Positions 56,004 through 64,000 of a stretch of 64,000 nt of DNA are shown one piece after another (the first letter of the stretch is position 1; each line of letters opens with the position of its first letter). The notes beneath the pieces were generated by a model. The model had not been told where the DNA came from. It ran no database searches and saw only the letters and a program-made list of their open reading frames with translations. Position numbers and translations under genes: made by a program. The stretch is taken from contig JAACMV010000008.1 of the NCBI GenBank assembly GCA_010909725.1, positions 806,001 to 870,000 of the forward strand, in the 5' to 3' direction. The stretch comes from Picochlorum sp. 'celeri'. Its lineage: Eukaryota > Chlorophyta > Trebouxiophyceae.

Positions 56004-57001
56004 TTATAATTTTTTCTCATCCAGAGACGGTAACCGGGATATACCCCACAGCTCCAAATGCCTTTCCAAGGACGTTTTCCTTTTGATTTCCTGCACATTT
56101 GTAACATGTAGAGACACGTGCATGTCGAAACCAACGCAAAATAGATGCTTTGATCACCACATATACAACATACCGCCAATGATCGGTCTTCTGGTAGATT
56201 TTGGGAAGCAGAGAAGGCTATTTCTGGATGTTCCTCCAAGAATTTCAAATGCCTCGTAAAGGGACTCTCTTTCTCAATTGCATCTTCTTTAGTTTGCTCT
56301 TGCTGCACCCTGTGATACATATACGCAGATGGATACAGCTCTTTTTGTCTAAAATATGTAAACGTATTGATTCAAGTGCAAGTCAACCAACCATACCTTG
56401 AGGATACTACTCTCTCTGCTGCTTGCTTCCTGTCGCCTCTCAGCCTCCCAGTCGATGGTGGCTGTAGTCTTGAAGGTTTTCTCAGGTAGATTCCTCGGAC
56501 ATCTCTTCCTTTTGCTTCGATTGCAGTTTTCTTCTCCCCGTTAACTTCTGGGACAGGAAGAAGCCAGGTGTCATCATCCAAGGATGATATCGAGGACATG
56601 AGCAAAGAGTCCTCTTCTGAGGGAATTCGATTCCTCAAACTGCCAAGATGATTGTACTGATCTTCCAGATCTGGATTCGGCAGATTAGGCAAATCGCTTT
56701 CGTATTTTGGCTCCACCTTGGCTTCCCAAGAGGAAGACTCACTCCCCAACAGGTTTGTGACCCTTCCACCAATGGGTATGACAATGTCTTCGTCGCCAAC
56801 TGCAAGCTCTTGCTCATCAAGAAGGCCTCTATTATGGTTGGTTATGTCTTCAAAGGCATTGAATATAGCCGTACTTTGTCGGCGAACATTTCGTCTTCTA
56901 TGAAGAACATCAGATTCTCTCGACACGTTGCCGAGGATTTCCTCTTCCTGATTCATTGCGGTTTTCTTTTTCGATATATAGCGCGCACAGCGCCTAGTCA
57001 T
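56004..57001 (-). CDS. Unrecognised acidic, largely disordered protein
   Basis: Exons 57001-56397, 56348-56174 and 56090-56004 join in phase to 288 residues. It begins MTRRCARYISKKKTAMNQEE. An acidic central part follows (LEDQYNHLGSLRNRIPSEED), then a basic stretch with STGRLRGDRKQAAERVVSSR. The last exons hold FTRHLKFLEEHPEIAFSAS and LERHLELWGISRLPSLDEKK. The exon frames, donors (GTATGG, GTATGT) and acceptors are good, so a gene is likely even though I know no family. It diverges from the ankyrin gene across 238 bp. Confidence 0.6.
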
Positions 57002-57239
57002 GCGATGCAATAAATTCCATCCAATAACTGCCAACCAACGAGGCCTAACGACCTCGAAGATGTTGAAAGCCTTTCTTTAAAGAAAGAGTCCTATTGACAA
57101 GGCTTTTGATGGGATATCACGACATGACTGACTGTCAATGCCCCTGGATTATTTGCACGCAAGGTGAAAAACGTGTCTGAGGAGCAAATTCGCTTTATAC
57201 TGGCGCTCTCATCGACAAAGTTTTGTTGAAAACAACAGG

Positions 57240-58988
57240 ATGGACGCAAAAGTAGATGAGGTGCGATGGGCTTTCGTCACTGTTGGGTACATGTTTGAGT
57301 TCGTCAATCTTCACCACTGTGTTGTTCCATACAGGTGAAGGAAAGGAAAAAGTTGAATAGTTTGTTTCTAGTTGCATGCGAGAGGGGGCTTTTTGACGAC
57401 GTACGTGTTTCGTTTCGGAGGTTGGCGTGTAGTCAAGCTGCGTTTGAGGACTTACCTGCGCTGCAGGTGAAAGAATTGATACACAGAGGGGCAGATCTAA
57501 ATGCTAAAGATTCTTCAGGTAGATCTGCATTGCATCTAGCGGCTGCAAGGGGAAGGATGGAAGTTGTCCAATACCTGTGGTCAAAGGCTCTAGACCTGGA
57601 AAACGAGGACAAAGGTATGTGAACCTCGTTAGCACCCGTAATACTCTTAAAGTCTAACAGTGCCATATTTTCAAGTAGATGGAAAAACACCCTTGCATCT
57701 TGCATCCGCGAACGGGCATGCTGACATTGTTGAATTCTTGATCAAAAAGGGAGCATTGATTGACAGTATAGACGGATCTTCTTCGACCGCATTGCATATG
57801 GCAGCTTGTCGAGGGCAGGATGAAGTGGTTAGAGTATTATTACATTATGACGCAAATGTTGGATCGGTCAATGATGTAGGCCTGACCCCACTGGGGATTG
57901 CGATGATGTCTGGTCAATTGGATTGTGTGAAGATGTTGCAGCCGAGTCATGTGCCAATTCCTGCAGAAGGAAAAAAGACAGCTTATACTCCTTTACATGT
58001 AGCATGTTTGTGCGGAAAATCTGATGTCTTTGATACCGTCTTCAAGGAATCCAATGGGATGTTGATATCAAATAATAGCAATCCTACACAGTCAACGCCA
58101 CTCCATTGTGCAGCATTCTCCGGAAATATCGAGATTATCCGCAAGATTCTGCACCACGGCGGTGTAAAACTAAGAGAACTGAAAGATATTCAGGAAAGCA
58201 TGCCATCAGATTGTGTCCCGAGAGGATGCAATGATTATGTTGAAATCAGAGAGTTGCTGGAAACAAGAGGGCATCAGAGGACTCGCGGAGATGCCCAGCA
58301 AGATGATCATGACTCGCTCCCTGAGATTGTGTTCCATCGTTTATCGCCTGGCGAGAAGAAAACCAAGGTGAAGAGATGGATGATGATGCACCCACAGGAT
58401 CCAGGACTGTTAAAAGCCATCGATGATTTTCAGAAGGCAAGTGAAATTAAGATTGTGCTGGAAAAAGCCAGAAAGATGGATACAGTGATCAAAATTCACA
58501 ATGCATACGCTCATATTCGAAGTGACAAAGATTTTCAGGAAGATATGCAAGACCCAGAGATACGCAAGACTGTAGAGCTTTTGCGACAAGACACGTCGCA
58601 ATACGAATATTACTCATCCCAGCCAAGAATTGGCAGCGTCCTCAAAAAATTGCAATCTTTGCATGGGGATCTAAAATCGTTGGGTGAAAAGAGTTTGATG
58701 CTCGATCTTGCGCTGGTGAAAGATGTCAAAGCAGCAGTCTCAAAGGATGAATCAAGAAGGGAGGATCTACAGAAAAGACTTGATTCTCATCTCCGTGAGA
58801 TTGACAATCTCTGTCAAGTAGGCCTTGAAATCAAAAGCAATGAGATCAGGGTGAAAAATAATAATGATACGATAGAACCCAAGCCAATTCAATGGAAGGC
58901 ATTGCTGATACGCAACATTTTTCTCCTTGCATTGATAACCATAATTGGTCTTGTTTTGAAGCATAGACAAGTGCCATATTTTCTATAA
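57240..58988 (+). CDS. Ankyrin-repeat protein with STI1-like domain and tail anchor
   Basis: Exons 57240-57260, 57335-57400, 57467-57614 and 57679-58988 give 514 residues. About six ankyrin repeats begin at LVACERGLFDDVKELIHRGA and include DGKTPLHLASANGHADIVEF and STALHMAACRGQDEVVRVLL. After a linker (240-270) comes a segment resembling an STI1/Hop or Tic40-type DP domain: DKDFQEDMQDPEIRKTVELL, then YYSSQPRIGSVLKKLQSL. A coiled coil and one C-terminal membrane span (LLIRNIFLLALITIIGLVL) end the protein, so it is probably tail-anchored. It could be a chaperone cofactor or targeting receptor such as the plant AKR2 type, but that is inference. The 66-bp second intron is stop-free and in frame. 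Confidence 0.8.
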
Positions 58989-59020
58989 ATTATTCAATAC
59001 AGTGTTAATCTTTTCACCGA

Positions 59021-60125
59021 TCAATCCGCTACTCTCTTTCTTTGCAGTTTGCCCAAAACTTGAGCTTCAAAGTCCCCTAATCTTGTCTCCTTGTCTGCAA
59101 CATCAAAAGGGGCGGCAGATTTTGCCGCGGGGAAAAGTCTAACCGATGTATCTCTTTTGTTTGGAGGGAAGCGGTATTCACCTAAAGTAACATGCTCCTG
59201 CGTTTGAGCATTCCCTTTCATCGGATACATCTGCCCTGTGACTAATGGCGTGACTTTCAGGTCACCCAACTTGCGTTCTGCATTAGCCCTCAAAATCTGA
59301 CTATGCGAGTCTTGAGTCTCCATAACAATCAACGCGCTATTTTTGCCTTTCTTCGACTCCCGAACAACAACATCCTCAACTCTACCAAATTTGGAGAAGA
59401 TGTCCACCAAGTCAGGACTAGAGCCCAAGTCCTTCTTCCAATTTACTTTGAACGTTCTAAACATCCGTTCATCTACCTTATTTCCTCTATCAACATCTTT
59501 TTGTCGTTCAACGTAAGCGTCCTCCTCCTTTTGGGCAGCCATTTGCCGCAATCTCTCAATCTGCTGTTGCAATTTCACTTTTGCAGCATTTTCTGCAGTG
59601 CTAAAATCAGACATTTTCTCTCTTCTCTCTAGCTCCTCTGCCATTTTCCTTCTTTTTTGATCTCTGAAAGCTGTCTTCTGTTGCCTGAAAGATTGGACCC
59701 TAAACACAGCATGGCTTCAAGATAAGTTCAACTCATGTATGGCACTTTCAAAAAAAGGAGACTACTCCTCACACACCTTAGCCATTCATCTAGGGCCGCA
59801 CGAGCCTCAGAATCACATAAAATATCGTATGCTTTCTGAATCCTGGAGAACTCCTGCGCTGCATCTGGATTATCTGGATTTTTGTCTGGATGCTTCTGCA
59901 ATGCCAACCTCCTGTATGCCTACGAACAATGCAACAAACCATCGTCATTTTTGTCTCCACGCACATCTTGTGTACTTTGTGAGCCCCTCCTCGAGGCACG
60001 GGAAAACATCAACCGCTTGCGTGTCAGGAACATACCTTTTTAATATCTGACTCGCTTGTGGAAGGCCCACCGTCCGTGAGACCCAAGGTCTCATACGCAT
60101 TTTCGAAGCTATCTTCTAGGGCCAT
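59021..60125 (-). CDS. DNAJC17: DnaJ homolog subfamily C member 17 (J domain plus RRM)
   Basis: Exons 60125-60036, 59919-59777 and 59699-59021 give 303 residues. The J domain has YETLGL and AYRRLALQKHPDKNPDNPDA with the HPD triad, then FSRIQKAYDILCD. A charged coiled coil (KVKLQQQIERLRQMAAQKEE) follows, then an RRM (RTFKVNWKKDL, IFSKFGRVEDVVV, KNSALIVMETQDSHSQI). This order is that of DNAJC17/Cwf23, a spliceosome-associated J protein. It ends 32 bp from the stop of the convergent ankyrin gene and is divergent from the PLPP6-type gene across 255 bp. Confidence 0.92.
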
Positions 60126-60380
60126 TGTATCCACTCATGCATCAACAATTGAAGTACTGTGAGAAGGAAGGTTACGAGCATTCAATGGCAGTTAACCACC
60201 GCACCAGTAGAAAATTGGAACATCGACAGTTCCGGCCGGACCGCTCGCGCGCGCGACCGGATCACCATCGATATCGAGATGCGGCGAGCCTTTTTCAAGA
60301 AACCATGTCGGAACAAATTTACAAGATGCTCCGACCGATGGAAATATATATCATCAAAATCTTCTACATAGTGCGATTTG

Positions 60381-61040
60381 ATGCGAATGATCCTCACAAA
60401 GGTGGGTAGACTGGACCGTTCTGTTTCATCTCAGCTTTTTACTTTTGGGAGACATGTTCCGAGATTTATTTGGAAAATATTCGAGTATAGCGGCGATGGA
60501 ATAGTTTGGATAGCAGTTTCTATCGTTGTATTGATACTTGGATTGAATAGCAGTCTCGATGATGGAGTTCAGACTCTTAAGCTTTCCTCAGAGCTTGGAA
60601 AAGATGCAGTTATCGTTGGCGTGAATCTTCTTCTCGGACTCGTTATAGATTTATGCGAAGTAGGCCTGTTGAAGTGGATTGCAAAGAGGCCTAGGCCAGT
60701 CTATAACAGCATCTCAAATGACATGAATGTCATTGTTTCGGTGGATGCCTTCTCATTTCCATCAGGCCATTCCTCGAGAGTTTCCTTCTTGGCTCAATTT
60801 GCAATCTTACTAGGTCACAAACATTTGGCACATGGATTGATCATAGCCTGGGCTTTAACTGTAGCAATATCAAGGTGTATGATGGGCCGGCATTATCTCA
60901 CGGATGTGATTGCTGGCTTGGCTCTGGGCTATGTAACCCTGCTTGCACTCACCTATGGTAGCATGGATAGGGAGGTTTTCAAGGTCAATGCCGAAGCTAT
61001 GATACGCATATCCTCATTTACAATGTCTCGATCATTGTAG
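60381..61040 (+). CDS. PLPP6-like: PAP2 phosphatase, PLPP6/polyisoprenoid diphosphatase type
   Basis: A single exon of 219 residues from ATG 60381 (the open frame extends upstream without ATG). The motifs are KWIAKRPRP, the PSGH box in DAFSFPSGHSSRVSFLAQF, and SRCMMGRHYLTDVIAGLALG, the full PAP2 triad with both His. The order and helices match PLPP6, which dephosphorylates presqualene and isoprenoid diphosphates in the ER. It is shorter than the sphingosine phosphatase earlier in the window and not closely related to it. Confidence 0.85.
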   Translation: MRMILTKVGRLDRSVSSQLFTFGRHVPRFIWKIFEYSGDGIVWIAVSIVVLILGLNSSLDDGVQTLKLSSELGKDAVIVGVNLLLGLVIDLCEVGLLKWIAKRPRPVYNSISNDMNVIVSVDAFSFPSGHSSRVSFLAQFAILLGHKHLAHGLIIAWALTVAISRCMMGRHYLTDVIAGLALGYVTLLALTYGSMDREVFKVNAEAMIRISSFTMSRSL

Positions 61041-61830
61041 TCATTGTTTTTACTAGGCTTTTCATTGGGTTGATATACAATGGCATTTGGAAACATCTTT
61101 TCAAATGCACTCAATTCTGTTGTTGGGAATGCTCCCCTCTCTCTTTCTTGTGGAGTATGCTGATGAAATGATCAATCTTTTGAGTCAACAAATATAAGTC
61201 TTCCTTGTTACCGCATGTATATTAATCTGTTGGAGCCTGTGCACATGGGTTAGTCAACATGGTCTCATGCAATCATCATTTTCTTCACCATATGAGACAT
61301 TGGATGTCAGATATCTCCAACACGCACACACACATTCTTACCTATGATTGAAGAGAAGAGGTCGCGTACTTGGATACACAATGCTACAGCCATGTTCATC
61401 AAAATAGCACATCAAGTTGCTGACATTGTTGAGGCAAAAAGAAATGGCTGGAGATTCTGGAACACACACTCTTCAGGGTTGAACACACCCGTCTAAAGAA
61501 TGATTTGCACAATCATTCATCATTGTATCAATACGCGAATGCTGCTGACTTGTCTTGCGTCTTGAATTGATTCAGGTACCTGGGAGAATTGTTCATACAT
61601 ACTTGAGGCCCTCATGATGTTCACCCCTTTCCTTCCCATCGGGTGATTACATCGACGATATCTCCGTCTAAAAGTTTGTTTTTAATATGAAAAAGAAAGT
61701 TTCTGAAATTTGATACTATATTTGGTACTTTGTATAGCTCTATTTGCGAACACCCAGAACAAACGACGGTCGTTGCACAGATATCTTCGACTTCGACTCC
61801 AGAGAAACAGCGGCATCTGCTTGGCCCGCT
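61041..61830. other. Intergenic region of about 790 bp
   Basis: Several short protein-like fragments occur on the minus strand, for example NNVSNLMCYFDEHGCS near 61400 before a GTAAGA donor and a MRASSMYEQFSQ stretch near 61610 before GTACCT. All three frames of 61390-61500 are open, and no join has a recognisable homologue, so no gene is called. A CA-repeat lies near 61320. The right end holds the promoter of the cytidylyltransferase gene. Confidence 0.3.
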
Positions 61831-62888
61831 ATGAGTGGAAAGAAGCAAAGAAACAACAGCGCAAACGGCAAAAGGGGTAGCGACAAGAAGGGCTATGACC
61901 CTAATTTCCCGGTCCGAATTTATGCTGATGGTACGAAACGCATATCAATTCTGCACGGGTTGTTCGAGTATCTGTACTGAGATAGAAATAACTGTCGCAG
62001 GGGTGTTTGATCTATTCCACTTTGGCCACGCCAAAGCTCTTGAACAGGCGAAGAAGTTGTATCCTTACGTCCACCTGACTGTTGGAGTTTGCACGGACGA
62101 AGACACGAAATTTTACAAGGGAAAGACGGTGATGAATCAGAAAGAGAGGCTTGAGTCTGTTAGACATTGCAAGTAGGTTATGTTGCTTTGAGGACAAGGG
62201 TATGTAGCAATTGTGCTAAAGGTGTACTCTGTGGTGCAGATGGGTTGACGAAGTGCTCGATGATATTCCTTGGATCCCAACAATTGAATTTCTTGATAAG
62301 CACAATATCGATTATGTTGCTCACGATGCTATACCCTACGTGAGTGGGGATCACGATGATGTCTATGCTGAAGTCAAAAAAGCTGGCAGGTTTGCTGAGA
62401 CAAAGCGAACAGATGGTGTTTCTACGTCTGATTTGATACTTCGCATTATCAAGGATTACAACGAGTATGTTTTGAGAAATCTGAGTCGTGGATATAGTAG
62501 AGAAGAGCTTGGGGTCAGTCTTCTGAAGGCACAAAGGATTAAGGCAGAAGCAACCATGAAGCAGATTGGGGAGAGCATGAAGGCCAGCAGAAGAAAAGTA
62601 GCCGCAGGACTTAAAAGAAGCGTATCTGGAAATAATCTTTTTGTTGACATGGAAGGGATCTTCGAAAAAATGACTAATGGTGAAGTAGGAACTCAAATGG
62701 ACAAGTTGGTGACAGGATTCATCTCTTCATTTGAGAGGGGTTACCGGCAGTTTGAGAAAGCTCTGTCCTCAAAACTTGGACTCTCGCCGAAACGGAGAAG
62801 ATCCACCACGAAGAAAAGTAAATCTCCTAGTACACATGCTACCCGGAAAACCAAGAATTCAATCCAGAAGAGGACTGTTGCTGTCTGA
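61831..62888 (+). CDS. PCYT1/CCT: CTP:phosphocholine cytidylyltransferase
   Basis: Exons 61831-61930, 62001-62172 and 62240-62888 give 306 residues. VRIYADGVFDLFHFGHAKAL contains the HxGH nucleotide-binding signature, split by the first intron. CKWVDEVLDDIPWIP, AHDAIPYVSG and KRTDGVSTSDLILRII match the catalytic core. The enzyme makes CDP-choline, the rate-limiting step for phosphatidylcholine. A basic helical region from about 200 (KASRRKVAAGLKRSVSGN, RGYRQFEKALSSKLG) could bind membranes, and the Lys/Arg/Ser tail could carry a nuclear signal or phosphorylation sites. Confidence 0.94.
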
Positions 62889-63004
62889 TTCACCTCGAAA
62901 AACATTTACTTTTATTCTGCATTGTGAAACCTCATCCTTGTTGAAGCTCTATACCCCGAAATACAGGACATCACTTGCATGATTTCGAGCGGAGAGGCCC
63001 GGTC

Positions 63005-63667
63005 ATGTCACGACTAGATGCGCATCAGCATGCTGATCGATGTTTTAATTTCATCTTCAGAGACCTCTCCATGTTGCAACGCACATGCATCCGTGTGGGT
63101 CACTGCAAAATCAACATTGTACCACGATGTGACATTATTTCCATTGTTTATGTTGATAATGAAGCACTAATGGTTTTTGGAAAGACTCTTTTCAAATTTG
63201 AGTTTGAAATGCCTACAAGAGCGTTCCTTGCCCTTGGACGATGTTCAAACAGGCCTACAATGAAGAACAGAACAGATCTTATTTGCATCACAAATAGAAA
63301 TAGAGTGCAAACTCTTGCGCAAGGAAATCATCCAGAACATGCCATGGTGGAAGGAAGGTATGGTTGGGATCTCAGTGAAAAAAAGTACGATACAGAGGAC
63401 CCGCAGGTTGTAGAACTGCCACTTAGGAAGATTCGTCGCCCATTACAAGGGTCACGTTCAAATGATCAAGCAAAGGTGGATGCTTTGAAGTCGAGTATTG
63501 ACAAAATTGGGCTGCTGGAGCCCATTGATGTCCTCCTAGTAAACGGTGAGTATTACGGTTTTTCTGGCTGCCATCGCTATCAGGCGCACCAGGAGCTTGG
63601 AAAAGAGACTATTCTCTGTAGAGTACGGAAAGCAACAGAGCAGACTTTGAAGTTTCACATGATGTAA
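63005..63667 (+). CDS. SRX: Sulfiredoxin with long N-terminal extension
   Basis: From ATG 63005 the frame gives 220 residues. The last 90 are sulfiredoxin: VVELPLRKIRRPLQGSRSND, then KIGLLEPIDVLLVNGE, then YYGFSGCHRYQAHQELGKET with the catalytic Cys in SGCHR. It uses ATP to repair peroxiredoxin cysteine sulfinic acid. The first 120 residues match nothing I know. Translation may instead begin at MPTRAFLALGRCSNRP (63209), which looks like a plastid transit peptide as in plant Srx. Its stop is 5 bp from the stop of the convergent partial gene. Confidence 0.85.
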   Translation: MSRLDAHQHADRCFNFIFRDLSMLQRTCIRVGHCKINIVPRCDIISIVYVDNEALMVFGKTLFKFEFEMPTRAFLALGRCSNRPTMKNRTDLICITNRNRVQTLAQGNHPEHAMVEGRYGWDLSEKKYDTEDPQVVELPLRKIRRPLQGSRSNDQAKVDALKSSIDKIGLLEPIDVLLVNGEYYGFSGCHRYQAHQELGKETILCRVRKATEQTLKFHMM

Positions 63668-63672
63668 ATAGC

Positions 63673-64000
63673 TCACTCTTTCTTCTTCTTGAACCAGGGG
63701 AAATTGAATTCTATTCCCCACAGTTTATCTTTCTTCTTTTCTTCTTCATCGCGAACTGCACATATTGCAATTATATCAAATAAAATTGAATTTTGAGCCT
63801 GTTGTTGAAACGGGAACGTACTTAAATTCACCACAGGGCTGGTTTGGGTATATCCTGCTCCACCAACAGAGCCTGCTCCAGTCGCATCTTCTAATCCCCC
63901 CTCGCCTTTGGGGCCTTCGGCAATAGATGAGACGCCAATTTTCCCATCTTTGATTTCATATAAGCTGATTCCAATACTATCTTTCACAATGGCCGAGCTT
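63673..64000 (-). CDS. C-terminal part of an unrecognised protein (5' end beyond window)
   Basis: Exons ending at 63822 and 63755-63673 are joined across a 66-bp intron with a GTACGT donor. The visible part reads VKDSIGISLYEIKDGKIGVS, a Gly-rich linker, TQTSPVVNL, then RDEEEKKKDKLWGIEFNFPW and a Lys-rich end. The N-terminus lies beyond base 64000. I do not recognise the family. Confidence 0.5.
   Translation of the reverse strand, partial: SSAIVKDSIGISLYEIKDGKIGVSSIAEGPKGEGGLEDATGAGSVGGAGYTQTSPVVNLSTFPFQQQAQNSILFDIIAICAVRDEEEKKKDKLWGIEFNFPWFKKKKE

Noticed and set aside
61125..61620. Possible minus-strand gene with a Rad9-like fragment
   Set aside because: All three frames are open over the key stretch and no join gives a convincing protein.
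1..64000. CRISPR arrays, insertion sequences or prophage
   Set aside because: No regularly spaced repeats, transposase frames or phage structural genes were seen. The only mobile-element-like sequence is the HNH core in the gene at 48252-52532.

Overview
The window is a gene-dense stretch of nuclear DNA from a photosynthetic eukaryote. Spliceosomal introns (mostly 58-175 bp), eukaryote-only genes (MDN1, LUC7, ZNHIT1, eS1, a PWWP/PHD/CW protein) and nuclear genes for plastid proteins (an FtsH protease with transit and thylakoid signals, a double-domain Cpn20, a CYP97-type P450) all point this way. A nuclear ftsH and a plant-like V-ATPase subunit e favour the green lineage. The species cannot be named from the sequence.

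Layout. 1-2,700: a divergent pair of intronless, bacterial-type genes, catabolic acetolactate synthase (cut by the window edge) and acetolactate decarboxylase, which together would make acetoin. 2.7-12.7 kb: LUC7, ZNHIT1, HDHD5-like phosphatase, a membrane-tethered bZIP factor, plastid FtsH, V-ATPase subunit e and ribosomal protein eS1. 12.7-14.65 kb: the largest gene-poor gap, with a possible structured RNA. 14.65-29.2 kb: NDUFA6, CYP97, a histidine phosphatase, a small unknown protein, a very divergent H2B-like histone, a sphingosine-1-phosphate phosphatase, FARSB, a PWWP-PHD-Dam-like-CW chromatin protein, a GST, Cpn20 and a ferroportin-family transporter. 29.4-46.3 kb: tRNA-Pro(AGG), the 14-exon midasin gene (5,009 codons, all exon phases agree) and tRNA-Lys(CTT). 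46.3-53 kb: an unrecognised four-exon gene and a 1,400-residue protein with a homing-endonuclease-like HNH centre and a PIP-box-like N-terminus. 53-64 kb: several unknown or small genes, a PAF-acetylhydrolase-like lipase, an ankyrin/STI1-like membrane protein, DNAJC17, a PLPP6-type phosphatase, CTP:phosphocholine cytidylyltransferase, sulfiredoxin and the end of an unknown gene.

Genes alternate in direction. Convergent partners end as little as 3-32 bp apart and divergent partners share 200-315 bp, so most promoters are probably bidirectional. The introns I modelled have an unusual donor: GT-purine-pyrimidine-G in most cases rather than GTRAGT.

The items most likely to be new are the eukaryotic acetoin gene pair (with a ribbon-helix-helix-like N-terminus on the decarboxylase), the chromatin reader fused to a phage-Dam-like adenine methylase domain, the large HNH/PIP protein, and the acidic-tailed H2B-like histone. 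All exon models were read by hand, with no transcripts or database searches.
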